Of a DNA stretch of 64,000 nt, positions 54,449 through 62,921 are shown piece after piece; positions within the stretch are counted from its first letter, which is position 1; every line of letters starts with the position of its first letter. A model generated the notes under the pieces. The model was not told the DNA's origin and ran no database searches. It saw only the letters and a list, made by a program, of their open reading frames with translations. The DNA is from Oceanobacillus jeddahensis. Lineage in GTDB: Bacteria > Bacillota > Bacilli > Bacillales > Amphibacillaceae. The stretch covers positions 124,001 through 188,000 of the forward strand of contig NZ_CCDM010000005.1 of assembly GCF_000750635.1 (NCBI RefSeq). The letters run 5' to 3'. The position numbers and the translations under genes are program-made.

Positions 54449-54502
54449 TTATGGTTATATAGTTATGTATATAACCATAACAGCATGATAGTAAGTTGTC
54501 AA
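54449..54502 (-). promoter_or_regulatory. Promoter and operator of the five-gene GntR-ABC operon
   Basis: On the minus strand -35 TTGACA (54502-54497), 17 bases, -10 TATGGT (54479-54474). The palindrome TTATGGTTATAT (54449-54460) and ATATAACCATAA (54469-54480) has perfect 12-base arms and an 8-base spacer and covers the -10 box. Confidence 0.8.
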
Positions 54503-54554
54503 TAAAATATAGAAACCTTTCTGAAAAATAGGCTGTGATTAAAGGGAATGCAGC

Positions 54555-54609
54555 TTTTATCACGGAGAATCGTCTGTAAAAATCCCACTGAATGAAGTTT
54601 CGTTTTATA
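54555..54609 (-). repeat. Dispersed repeat A, short form
   Basis: On the minus strand: TTATAAAACGAAACTTCATT, then GTGGGATTTTTACAGACGAT and TCTCCGTGATAAAAG. Same 54-bp structure as 21333-21386, with a few differences. Confidence 0.7.
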
Positions 54610-54734
54610 AAAATAATTAATTTACAAAGAATTTTTTCAGAAACTTATGATATATTGGAATGTAAGTTGAAAATATAAGAAGCAAAAATGTGATAAGAAT
54701 CTTAGATAATCTAAAAGAAAGGCTGGAGAGGCAA

Positions 54735-54788
54735 ATGATGAAAAAAGGCAGCTGTTACTTACGTTTAGTGAGCAGTTTCCATGAGTGA
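54735..54788 (+). CDS. 17-residue leader peptide, coupled to the MFS gene
   Basis: ATG 54735 (RBS CTGGAGAGG) opens MMKKGSCYLRLVSSFHE and stops at TGA 54786-54788, overlapping the MFS start (ATGAGTGA). The MFS ATG has no RBS of its own, so translation probably depends on this frame. It could be a simple coupling device or a regulatory leader. Confidence 0.4.
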   Translation: MMKKGSCYLRLVSSFHE

Positions 54789-56010
54789 TAGAAGAAAAGT
54801 TATCGGAATTGCTCTAATTACAGCAATAACTGTCATGGGAGATGCGATGCTTTTTATTGTATTGCCCTTATATTGGAAAGATTTTGGATTAACAGCTATT
54901 TGGCAAATTGGTGTGCTGTTATCCATTAATCGTTTTGTACGTTTGCCGATCACTCCTTTCGTAGGAATGTTTTACAACAAGTTTAATATTCGATCAGGCG
55001 TATTAATTTCGGTAGCTTGTGCAGCTTTAAGCACACTATCCTATGGTCTGCTTCAGGGATTTTGGTTACTGCTGCTTGCGAGAATATTATGGGGAATTGC
55101 CTGGTCGTTTGTGAAGCTGGGAGGAATGCTTACAGTTGTTACGTTTTCTACAGAAAAAACAAGAGGGCGATATATGGGGATGTACAATGGTTTATGGGGA
55201 TTAGGTGGTTTAGTGGGTATGCTGGCAGGCGGATTTTTAGTAGATCAATTGTCTATTCCTTTTGTGACAACTTTATTTGCATTGGCAGCTGTAGCGGTAT
55301 TTCCTTTTATCGTCAAACTGGTACCTAAGAATAATAAAAATGTAGAGGAAAATCAATTAGCCCCAAGCCGTACCGTGCCTGGAAAAAAGAAGCGAACTAT
55401 CCTTCAACCATATATTGTCCTTGTTATTATTACGGGAGGAACAATGGGATTTATCACGATGGGGATTTTTAACGCTACTTTGAGTCCGTTAATTGAACAA
55501 TCTTATCATGGACACTGGTCACTATTTGGTATCGTTATTGGAGCAGCGACCCTATCTGGAATTATTCAAGCGATCCGTTGGGCTTGGGATCCGTTCTTTG
55601 CTCCTGTTATTGGGAGTTTTGTAGATAAGCAAAAGCACAAGTATAATTGGATCCTTGCTCCTTTATTACTTGGCAGTGTTGCCTTTTTGATTATTGGTTA
55701 TGTAGAATCATTTATTGTTTTATTAATCGTTATTATGTTTTTCCAAGTGGTGACAACCAGCTTTTTAACGATAACAGATACTTTAGCAGGGGATGCCGCA
55801 GCTATTACAGACCCCGTTAAAATGATGACAATGCACACCGTAGCTGTTGATTTAGGGGCGGCTGTTGGTCCTTTATTGTCATTTATTATTATCGATTTAT
55901 ATGGGATTTCCGCAGTATTTTATTTATCAAGTATGGTTATGCTGCTGGTTGGGGGAGCATGGGTGGTTTTTCACCTTTCTCAGAAACAAAAAGATAGATA
56001 TAGTATATGA
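54781..56010 (+). CDS. Major facilitator superfamily transporter
   Basis: 409 residues, 12 helices. The N-terminal half has the A-like region RFVRLPITPFVGMFYNKFNIR, and the family motif GRYMGMYNGLWGLGGL occurs near helix 5. It precedes aroD by 40 bases in the same direction and may be cotranscribed, so transport of quinate, shikimate or an aromatic compound is possible, but this rests on position only. Confidence 0.82.
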   Translation: MSDRRKVIGIALITAITVMGDAMLFIVLPLYWKDFGLTAIWQIGVLLSINRFVRLPITPFVGMFYNKFNIRSGVLISVACAALSTLSYGLLQGFWLLLLARILWGIAWSFVKLGGMLTVVTFSTEKTRGRYMGMYNGLWGLGGLVGMLAGGFLVDQLSIPFVTTLFALAAVAVFPFIVKLVPKNNKNVEENQLAPSRTVPGKKKRTILQPYIVLVIITGGTMGFITMGIFNATLSPLIEQSYHGHWSLFGIVIGAATLSGIIQAIRWAWDPFFAPVIGSFVDKQKHKYNWILAPLLLGSVAFLIIGYVESFIVLLIVIMFFQVVTTSFLTITDTLAGDAAAITDPVKMMTMHTVAVDLGAAVGPLLSFIIIDLYGISAVFYLSSMVMLLVGGAWVVFHLSQKQKDRYSI

Positions 56011-56050
56011 AGAGACCTTTTACATTTCGTAAAGAACGGAGGACATAGAT

Positions 56051-56824
56051 ATGATGACAGAAGCATTAACCGTAAAAAACGTAACATTAGGAGAGGGGAA
56101 ACCGTGTATTTGTATCCCTTTAACTTCTTCAACAAAAGAAGCTCTTATTAAAGAGGCTGAACGTTACCAGCAAGAGGGAGCAGATATTGTAGAATGGCGT
56201 GCGGACATGTTTGAGGAAGTAGAAAATCACAAAGCTGTGGAGCAGGTATTAACAGAGTTAGCTGCTGCTTTAAAAGGAATTCCACTTATTTTTACCTTCC
56301 GAAGCCATCAAGAGGGAGGAGAGAAGGAGCTTTCCAAAGCAGATTATGCTTCCCTGAACCAATTTGTTATCGAGACGGAACTTGCGGATTTGGTAGATGT
56401 TGAACTCTATCAGGGAGAGGAAACAGTAAAAAAACTGATTTCTGCAGCGCATCAACGAAATACATATATCATTATTTCCAATCATGATTTTCAAAAAACA
56501 CCACCTAAATCAGAAATCGTTAATCGGTTAAACCAAGCAGATAAGCTTGGCGGCGATGTATTAAAAGTTGCTGTCATGCCAAAGAAGACAGACGATGTGT
56601 TAGAACTTCTCACTGCAACCAATGAAATGAAAAAGCATACAAAGAAGCCGATGATCACGATGGCGATGGGACCGATGGGAGTAATCAGCCGGTTATCCGG
56701 TCAGGTTTTTGGATCTGTTTTAACCTTTGGAGCGGGAGAAAAAGCTTCTGCACCGGGGCAGATACCTGTCGGGGAGCTGCATCATGTGCTGGATGTGATT
56801 GATAAGTCAACGGCTGGTAAATAA
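56051..56824 (+). CDS. aroD: Type I 3-dehydroquinate dehydratase
   Basis: 257 residues, TIM barrel. ADIVEWRADMFEEV contains the conserved E-x-R, the catalytic histidine lies in IISNHDFQKTPP and the Schiff-base lysine in VLKVAVMPKKTDD. PMITMAMGPMGVISRLSG is also a family stretch. It dehydrates 3-dehydroquinate to 3-dehydroshikimate in the shikimate pathway. RBS GGAGG, 8 bases before the ATG at 56051. Confidence 0.93.
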   Translation: MMTEALTVKNVTLGEGKPCICIPLTSSTKEALIKEAERYQQEGADIVEWRADMFEEVENHKAVEQVLTELAAALKGIPLIFTFRSHQEGGEKELSKADYASLNQFVIETELADLVDVELYQGEETVKKLISAAHQRNTYIIISNHDFQKTPPKSEIVNRLNQADKLGGDVLKVAVMPKKTDDVLELLTATNEMKKHTKKPMITMAMGPMGVISRLSGQVFGSVLTFGAGEKASAPGQIPVGELHHVLDVIDKSTAGK

Positions 56825-57050
56825 GTCAACTGGAATGAAGCTTATTTTAACGGATACTTTTATTTTTAGGTACAGACATTTTGTATTTGAAGGAAGGAGG
56901 AGGTTTTCTCAACCTGAAGTTGGAGGTATTCTTCCATCTGAAGCAGCGATTATTTCCGCGATAAATCAGTCACCAACCCGATGTGTGAAAAAGAGTAAGC
57001 CGATACAATAAACGTATCAAATAACTTATTCTTAGGAGCTGATTTATCCC

Positions 57051-57200
57051 ATGTTTTCTTCTAACGAGATGTTGAAAAGTCATATTGATTATCGGATGGA
57101 GGATGTAAGGAAGACAGCTATGCAATGTAAAAAGAGAAGAAAGAAAAATAAAACACAAAAAACTGCTTCCACCTATGTAAAAGGTGATGCGAAAATATAG
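57051..57200 (+). CDS. Possible small basic protein (49 residues)
   Basis: ATG 57051 with AGGAG about 12 bases upstream gives MFSSNEMLKSHIDYRMEDVRK followed by a lysine-rich tail (CKKRRKKNKTQK) to TAG 57198-57200. The mixed amphipathic start and basic tail could be a genuine small protein. No family is recognised. It lies in the 840-base interval 56825-57667, which otherwise holds no clear gene. Confidence 0.35.
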   Translation: MFSSNEMLKSHIDYRMEDVRKTAMQCKKRRKKNKTQKTASTYVKGDAKI

Positions 57201-57667
57201 GGGATGAGAGCAAATATACAAAATATCAATTATTCGTTTTATTCCTTTTTAATAAGGTAGCATACATGTACGGGAACCTTATTAGAAGAATTAGTTTGAA
57301 TAAAAATAAACTAAAAGAACATGTGTATGCAGCAGGTATTGCATTTGATTAACCTGTATATTTGCCTATTTTTATCTCCAGTCTGGCGGGGATATTTAGT
57401 AAAAGTCTTTTTAGGGAAAAGAGCTTATTTTTTCCGGCTATTGTAATAATAGATGTCATTATGTCGGTTCATTATTATTCAAACATCAAAGATAGTGAAT
57501 ATCAGGGAGAGAAGACACTTTACTTCGTATTACTATCGATATTAAGTGCCAGTTTGATCGGACTGGTTATTTCCTGCTTGTATTGGATTCTTTGCTTGTT
57601 ATCATTTAATTGCTTGATTTGTGGAATAATAATCTTGAACAAAATGCTATTGAGGAGGACGAGTGAA

Positions 57668-58162
57668 GTGTTAGCATCATTAGAAAAAATGGAAAATGGA
57701 TATATAGCAATTTTTAAGCGTCAATGGGAAAATGCTGTAGAAGAAGTATGGTCTGCCCTGACAGAGAATAATAAATTACAGCAATGGATGCCGAACTTGG
57801 AAGTGGTTGATTTGCGTACGAATGGAACGATGGTATTCAATATGAATGATGGTACAGGAGAATTTTTTGAGATTACCATCTTAGATTGTAAAGAAAATTC
57901 TTATTGGCAATTCGAATGGGGAGAAGGGGCTGTCCGATTTGAATTGGAGCCTGCAGAAGATGATTGCGTTCTTTTATTGAAGGAATATATCCCAGTGCTT
58001 AACAATCATATTGCCAAAGACTTAGCGGGATGGCAGATATGCTTAGAAATGCTTCATGAGGTTCTAAAAGGAAGACAAATGGAATTTCCAAGCCAATCAT
58101 GGGAAGCATATTACGAAGAATATCAAAAAATTGTTCATCCACTCTTAGATGACAGAGAGTAA
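57668..58162 (+). CDS. SRPBCC (START/AHSA1-like) domain protein
   Basis: 164 residues from a GTG at 57668, with GGAGG 9 bases upstream. FKRQWENAVEEVWSALTENNKLQQWMPNLEV is the characteristic AHSA1/SRPBCC start, followed by FEITILDCKENSYWQFEWGEG. The same frame is open upstream to 57362 through about 100 hydrophobic residues. That part may be a separate, start-less or decayed membrane gene rather than a real extension. Confidence 0.78.
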   Translation: MLASLEKMENGYIAIFKRQWENAVEEVWSALTENNKLQQWMPNLEVVDLRTNGTMVFNMNDGTGEFFEITILDCKENSYWQFEWGEGAVRFELEPAEDDCVLLLKEYIPVLNNHIAKDLAGWQICLEMLHEVLKGRQMEFPSQSWEAYYEEYQKIVHPLLDDRE

Positions 58163-58169
58163 AATAATT

Positions 58170-58201
58170 GTGCCTCAGAAAGCTTATGCTGTCTGAGGCA
58201 C
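58170..58201. terminator. Bidirectional terminator between SRPBCC and catalase genes
   Basis: GTGCCTCAGA pairs perfectly with TCTGAGGCAC around a 12-base loop. Confidence 0.8.
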
Positions 58202-58213
58202 ATTTGCTTTAAA

Positions 58214-59812
58214 TTAATAAGGGTCGGCATCATGCCCTAACTCTTCCGCGCGCTTTGGAGCTTGTTCGGCATCCGTTGCACCTAACGGGTTCTGGCTGGT
58301 GCCATGCTTTTTCGTCTGCTCTAAACCTTCCCGCAGGCGGCGTCCGTATTCTTCATCCGCTTCTTCCGCAAGAGCAATCATTTTTTCCTGAATACGTTTG
58401 TCGCAGGTTGATAAATCACCAATCAAATTAGACAGTAATTCATCTTTTTCCCAGTCTTCAAACTGACGGAAGGTTTCGCCGGCCTGTTTGGTATTATCGT
58501 TGCGTTCAATGGATTCCCGCACAAGCTTTCCTTCAACATGAGGGGTATACTCTTTTCCGGTCTGCTTTGCTTCCTCAAGACCGCCAAGTACTGACGGCTC
58601 GTAATTAACATGTGGATTCTGGCCGGGTGCTTTATCATTTTGCTGACGTAATTGACCGCCTTCCTGGTTGGTTGCCACCCGCTTTTTCGCTGCATTAATC
58701 GGTACTTGCAAGTAGTTAGCACCGACACGATAACGCTGTGTATCGGAATAAGAGAAGGTACGGCCCTGAAGCATTTTATCGTCCGAAAAATCCAGCCCGT
58801 CCACTAATACACCGGTACCGAATGATGCCTGCTCTACTTCTGTAAAATAATTCTCCGGATTTTTATTTAAGACCATTTTACCGACCGGCAGCCATGGGAA
58901 TTTATCCTCCGGCCACAGTTTGGTATCATCTAACGGATCGAAATCAAGCTCCGGATGATCATCGTCTGACATGATCTGTACCAGCAGCTCCCACTCCGGA
59001 TAATCACCGTTTTCAATGGCGTCATATAAATCTTGTGTCGCATGGTTGAAATTCTCTCCTTGAATTTCTGCGGCTTCTTTCATGGTTAAATTTTTAATTC
59101 CTTGTTTCGGCTCCCAATGGTACTTCACAAGAACAGCTTCCCCATCTTGATTGACCCATTTGTAAGTGTTTACTCCGGAACCCTGCATCATACGGTAATT
59201 TGCAGGAATTCCCCATGGAGAATAAATAAATGTCACCATATGAAACGATTCTGGAGAATTTGCGCAAAAATCAAAGAAGCGCTCAGAATCTTGAATGTTC
59301 GTGACTGGATCCGGGCGGAAAGCGTGAATCATATCCGGGAATTTCATCGCGTCACGAATAAAGAAAATTTTTATGTTGTTACCGACAAGATCCCAGTTGC
59401 CGTCTTCTGTGTAAAATTTCACCGCAAAACCGCGCGGGTCGCGGACAGTTTCTGGGGAATGGGTACCATGAACCACTGTTGAGAAGCGGACAAATACTGG
59501 TGTTTGCTTTCCTTTTTCCTGAAAAACTTTTGCTCTCGTATATTTGGAAACAGGGTCATCACCAACCGTTCCATACGTCTCAAAATAGCCATGTGCGCCC
59601 GCGCCACGAGCATGTACAATCCGTTCTGGAATTTTCTCGCGGTCAAAGTGGCTTATTTTTTCAATAAAATCATAATTCTCTAAAGTTGCAGGGCCACGAT
59701 TACTGACCGTGCGTATATTTTGATTATTTGTAACAGGATGTCCTTGGCGGGTAGTCAGTGTTTTATCATTTTCAAGATTGGTTTCATTACTGGATTTTTC
59801 TTTTTCAGACAT
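58214..59812 (-). CDS. Heme catalase (small-subunit, Bacillus KatX/KatE-like)
   Basis: 532 residues. The distal catalytic histidine is in [15 protein letters not shown] and the distal asparagine in [20 protein letters not shown]. The proximal heme-ligand tyrosine lies in [18 protein letters not shown], and [20 protein letters not shown] is conserved. It breaks down hydrogen peroxide to water and oxygen. No typical signal peptide; cytoplasmic. The ATG has ATGAGG-type RBS. No PerR box was recognised upstream. Which Bacillus paralog it corresponds to cannot be settled by eye, so no symbol is given. Confidence 0.92.
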   Translation of the reverse strand: MSEKEKSSNETNLENDKTLTTRQGHPVTNNQNIRTVSNRGPATLENYDFIEKISHFDREKIPERIVHARGAGAHGYFETYGTVGDDPVSKYTRAKVFQEKGKQTPVFVRFSTVVHGTHSPETVRDPRGFAVKFYTEDGNWDLVGNNIKIFFIRDAMKFPDMIHAFRPDPVTNIQDSERFFDFCANSPESFHMVTFIYSPWGIPANYRMMQGSGVNTYKWVNQDGEAVLVKYHWEPKQGIKNLTMKEAAEIQGENFNHATQDLYDAIENGDYPEWELLVQIMSDDDHPELDFDPLDDTKLWPEDKFPWLPVGKMVLNKNPENYFTEVEQASFGTGVLVDGLDFSDDKMLQGRTFSYSDTQRYRVGANYLQVPINAAKKRVATNQEGGQLRQQNDKAPGQNPHVNYEPSVLGGLEEAKQTGKEYTPHVEGKLVRESIERNDNTKQAGETFRQFEDWEKDELLSNLIGDLSTCDKRIQEKMIALAEEADEEYGRRLREGLEQTKKHGTSQNPLGATDAEQAPKRAEELGHDADPY

Positions 59813-59948
59813 GTGTTTAGCCTCATTTCATTATGGATTTCTTCTCATTAGCATTGCCAATCCAGATGAAATTAATCGTATTTTTGGCGAGTTTTTAAAG
59901 GGATGGGAATGGAAAACAGTTATTTTTAAGAAAATAAGAATAGAAGGG

Positions 59949-59976
59949 TTGACCTTTTTTGGCGAGCGTTTACAAT
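59949..59976 (+). promoter_or_regulatory. Candidate metA promoter
   Basis: -35 TTGACC (59949-59954) and -10 TACAAT (59971-59976), spacer 16. No S-box or T-box is seen in the 110-base leader. Confidence 0.5.
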
Positions 59977-60089
59977 AAGGATAAAATCATTAATTGGAAG
60001 AGCCGTACTTTGTAAAAAAAGATATTCAAAAAGAAATTCATAGAGATTGTGAAATCATGGATCTGAAAAGTAGAAGTGGAGGTCAAAGA

Positions 60090-61001
60090 ATGCCAATTAA
60101 AATTCCGAGAGAGTTACCGGCAAAAGAAATTCTGGAAGGAGAAAATATATTTGTGATGGACGAACAGCGTGCTGCCTCACAGGAAATACGACCGCTGAGT
60201 ATTCTTATCCTTAATTTAATGCCGGAAAAGCAAAAAACAGAAACGCAATTATTAAGATATTTAGGAAATACGCCGTTACAAGTGCGAATTTCTTTTTTAC
60301 GAATGGCTTCGCATGAATCCAAAACGACAAATCAAAACCATCTGGATACATTTTATAAAACCTTTGAAGAGGTTCGAGATAAAACCTTTGACGGTATGAT
60401 TATTACAGGCTCCCCGGTAGAACATCTGTCTTTTACAGATGTGGATTACTGGGAAGAGCTGCAGGAAATTATGGAATGGACGAATGATCATGTGACGTCT
60501 ACCCTGCATATTTGTTGGGGAGCACAGGCGGCATTATACTATCATTATGGTATTGATAAATATGCACTCCCGAAAAAATGTTTCGGCATTTTTGAACATG
60601 AGGTTCTTACGCCAAAAGAGCGCTTAGTGAGAGGGTTTGATGAAGTATTTTTAGCGCCGCATTCCCGCTATACAGCAGTGTCTTCGCAGGAAATTGAGAA
60701 TCATCCTGATCTACAGCTAATTGCTGAATCGGAGGATGCAGGAGTATTTTTATTAGCTTCTAAAGATGGAAAGCATATTATGGCGACAGGGCATTTAGAA
60801 TACATGGCAAATACTTTAAAAGAAGAGTATGAAAGAGACCATGCACGTGGAATTGATACAGCATTGCCAGAAAATTATTATCCAAATAATGACCCGGAAA
60901 AGCAGCCGAAACACCGCTGGAAAAGTCACTCCAGCCTGCTGTTCTCTAACTGGCTGAATTATTATGTGTATCAGGAAACTCCATATGTGTGGGGCGATTG
61001 A
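60090..61001 (+). CDS. metA: Homoserine O-acetyltransferase (MetA type)
   Basis: 303 residues from ATG 60090 (GTGGAGGTC RBS; the frame is open from 59994 without an RBS). [14 protein letters not shown] starts the protein. Catalytic C142 is in [10 protein letters not shown]235 and E237 in ATGHLEYM. Residue 111 is glutamate (GSPVE), which in characterised MetA enzymes marks acetyl-CoA use, whereas glycine marks succinyl-CoA. First step of methionine synthesis from homoserine. The gene complements mtnE and metNP in the window. Confidence 0.93.
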   Translation: MPIKIPRELPAKEILEGENIFVMDEQRAASQEIRPLSILILNLMPEKQKTETQLLRYLGNTPLQVRISFLRMASHESKTTNQNHLDTFYKTFEEVRDKTFDGMIITGSPVEHLSFTDVDYWEELQEIMEWTNDHVTSTLHICWGAQAALYYHYGIDKYALPKKCFGIFEHEVLTPKERLVRGFDEVFLAPHSRYTAVSSQEIENHPDLQLIAESEDAGVFLLASKDGKHIMATGHLEYMANTLKEEYERDHARGIDTALPENYYPNNDPEKQPKHRWKSHSSLLFSNWLNYYVYQETPYVWGD

Positions 61002-61028
61002 AAATAAATGGAATAACAGGGTGTAGAA

Positions 61029-61055
61029 GGGGACTGCGTGTGTAGTCCTCTTTTG
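61029..61055 (+). terminator. Probable terminator of metA
   Basis: GGGGACT pairs with AGTCCTC around GCGTGTGT, followed by TTTTG; a modest T run. Confidence 0.5.
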
Positions 61056-61065
61056 ATTTTGCAAG

Positions 61066-61098
61066 AAATAAGACTGGGATGTCTCACAGCCTTATTTC
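61066..61098 (-). terminator. Terminator of the DUF3891 gene
   Basis: On the minus strand AAATAAGGCTGTG and CCCAGTCTTATTTC form a long imperfect stem ending in TTTC. Confidence 0.5.
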
Positions 61099-61115
61099 AA
61101 TTTGGAAAATAGCAA

Positions 61116-61886
61116 TTATTCATTTCTGGATTTAATCCAAATCGTTTGTGATAAAACAGGAGCATGCTCATAAGCATCAATTATCCCTTGTTGCTGAATG
61201 CTTTTTTTAGAAATGCTTTTATATGGCAAAGTTATTGAAAAGTCGGATGAAAATGGGAAAGGATCCATTGTAACGGTTTTTGTATCTGTCCAGCTGATCG
61301 AATAGTCAGATGGCAAAGCAGCTGTGGTGTTGGATACAGATAGACCTTCTTTAAAAAAAGGGTGAAGGTCTTTGTCTGCAGCTCCGGGCTCATTCATACA
61401 TACAAACAGAGACAGATTATCAGAAAACTGCAAAAGCGTATAGTCCATCTCAAACCTGTCTTGATTAAAATGCCCCATCTTGCTGATCAACCATTCTTGC
61501 CTTTCCGCTTCTTGCTGGACAAAGGTCTTCGCTTCAAGGAGAGAGGAGTTTACGAGAAAGCGTTTATAATGTTCACTGCATAATAATGCTGCATAACTAT
61601 CTTTTTTCTGAACCTGCTGAATCCCATGCGTATATAATACGGTTTTTGGAATGGGTGGAAAATCAATAAAGGAATAAGGAAGATCTTTCTGATCATTCCA
61701 AAAAGGTTGTCGGTCAAACGCATCCCACCCGCAGTCATGCTGATAAGCAGCATAGATCACAGAATCTTTATAAGGAGCATGCTCAAAATAAACAGTGTTC
61801 AGATGTTTTAGCATTTCTCCAGATAAAAAGGCGTGGTCTACTTGCGCTATACACGTAAAATGCTCGTTTTGTTCCCGGATAATCAT
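61116..61886 (-). CDS. DUF3891 family protein
   Basis: 256 residues from ATG 61886 (AAAGGA upstream; ATG 61904 is in frame without an RBS). QHDCGWDAFDRQPFWN and LYTHGIQQVQKKDSYAALLCSEHY are the conserved core of DUF3891, with several histidines that could bind metal. Function unknown. It is a single gene on the minus strand. Confidence 0.8.
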   Translation of the reverse strand: MIIREQNEHFTCIAQVDHAFLSGEMLKHLNTVYFEHAPYKDSVIYAAYQHDCGWDAFDRQPFWNDQKDLPYSFIDFPPIPKTVLYTHGIQQVQKKDSYAALLCSEHYKRFLVNSSLLEAKTFVQQEAERQEWLISKMGHFNQDRFEMDYTLLQFSDNLSLFVCMNEPGAADKDLHPFFKEGLSVSNTTAALPSDYSISWTDTKTVTMDPFPFSSDFSITLPYKSISKKSIQQQGIIDAYEHAPVLSQTIWIKSRNE

Positions 61887-62008
61887 GTTAATCATTCCTT
61901 TCATAATAATAGTTTATATGAATGAGTGAAAATAGAAATTTGTTAAACTTTTAAAAAACAACTTAGTTGCATTTATTATAAATTATTAAGGCTTTCCTTT
62001 TAAAATAG

Positions 62009-62042
62009 AAAAAACGATGGATCAAACAATCCACCGTTTTTC
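62009..62042. terminator. Terminator of queT
   Basis: AAAACGATGGAT pairs with ATCCACCGTTTT around CAAACA, with A and T runs on both sides. Confidence 0.75.
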
Positions 62043-62045
62043 TGT

Positions 62046-62528
62046 TTATATAAGCTTATCAAAGCGCAGCCGCTTCTGCAAAGCCAAAATTACTGGTATG
62101 CCAATCAGCAATATAATCAGCTCACTTATTGCTAATGTAAACCAAATGAATAGATACGACCATTCTATGACAACATTTAAAGCAAAAGCAACAATAAACA
62201 TATTAAAGCTGAAAATCAATGTATTCAGGAATAAAAGCGTCAGTTTATTTTTGATAAAGTTTTTTAAGAAAATAATGATTCCTAATGAGATAGCAGTATG
62301 TGCTGTCCCAAATACTAAATCTAACCCGCCTGCCATTGAAAATAAATTTGTTAAAAATACACCAATGGTAATCCCAAAAAAGTAACGTTTATCAAAGATA
62401 ACTAAATGATTAAATATCTCTGATATCCGGAATTGAATGACACCAAATGCGACTGGGGCAACCAGTAAAGATACGGCAACATATAACGCTGCGATAATTC
62501 CGTTAACCACAAGTGTCCTTATATTCAT
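62046..62528 (-). CDS. queT: QueT-family queuosine precursor transporter (ECF substrate-binding subunit)
   Basis: 160 residues, five to six helices. VNGIIAALYVAVSLLVAPVAFGVIQFRISE and FNHLVIFDKRYFFGITIGVFLTNLFS are characteristic of the QueT/DUF988 family. It imports preQ0 or preQ1 with the shared ECF energy module. The RBS is buried in a preQ1-I riboswitch just upstream, which supports the substrate. Confidence 0.92.
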   Translation of the reverse strand: MNIRTLVVNGIIAALYVAVSLLVAPVAFGVIQFRISEIFNHLVIFDKRYFFGITIGVFLTNLFSMAGGLDLVFGTAHTAISLGIIIFLKNFIKNKLTLLFLNTLIFSFNMFIVAFALNVVIEWSYLFIWFTLAISELIILLIGIPVILALQKRLRFDKLI

Positions 62529-62538
62529 ATTTGGTTTT

Positions 62539-62577
62539 CCTCCTAGTTTTTTAGCGTGGGATGGTCACGAACCACGT
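62539..62577 (-). promoter_or_regulatory. preQ1-I riboswitch controlling queT translation
   Basis: On the minus strand CGTGGTTCGTGACC, then TCCCACG and the A-rich tail CTAAAAAACTAGGAGG. The P1 stem is CGTGG/CCACG and the tail contains both the pseudoknot strand and the RBS AGGAGG (62544-62539). PreQ1 binding should hide the RBS. Promoter: TTGTTT (62618-62613), 17 bases, TATGAT (62595-62590). Confidence 0.85.
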
Positions 62578-62638
62578 TGTGCATAGAGTATCATAACAGT
62601 ATTTTAGAAGGAAAACAATACATTTTGTTTAAGGTGAA

Positions 62639-62783
62639 GTTCAAAAAGTCCAATAAAAATGACACGGCAAATTTCTGCGTTGACGTGTTATTTCCGATAC
62701 TCACGTATTATAAAGCATACGCTCCGTTCGGAAATAACACGTCGCCTTGAACTTCTTGGTCCTATTTATCGGCCTTTTTGAAC
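62639..62783. repeat. 145-bp MITE-like inverted-repeat element
   Basis: The tips GTTCAAAAAG (62639-62648) and CTTTTTGAAC (62774-62783) are perfect 10-base inverted repeats. An inner pair, GACGTGTTATTTCCGA (62682-62697) and TCGGAAATAACACGTC (62728-62743), is perfect over 16 bases. No open frame. A solo tip also occurs at about 8466. It could be a non-autonomous mobile element or a structured RNA. Confidence 0.75.
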
Positions 62784-62921
62784 ACGTACTTTAAGAGGAA
62801 AAATGATATATAAGTAAGAATTTTTGACCAATAACCTTTATCTCTTTATAATAAGTTACATAAAGTAAGTTTGTTATTATTAGTTATATGTAAATTCATA
62901 TAGGAAGGTGATTATTAGAAG

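Noticed and set aside
56799..57011. Plus-strand 70-residue frame overlapping the end of aroD
   Set aside because: It begins inside aroD, has no RBS and no recognisable sequence.
62556..62750. Plus-strand 64-residue frame
   Set aside because: Antisense to the preQ1 riboswitch and part of the inverted-repeat element.
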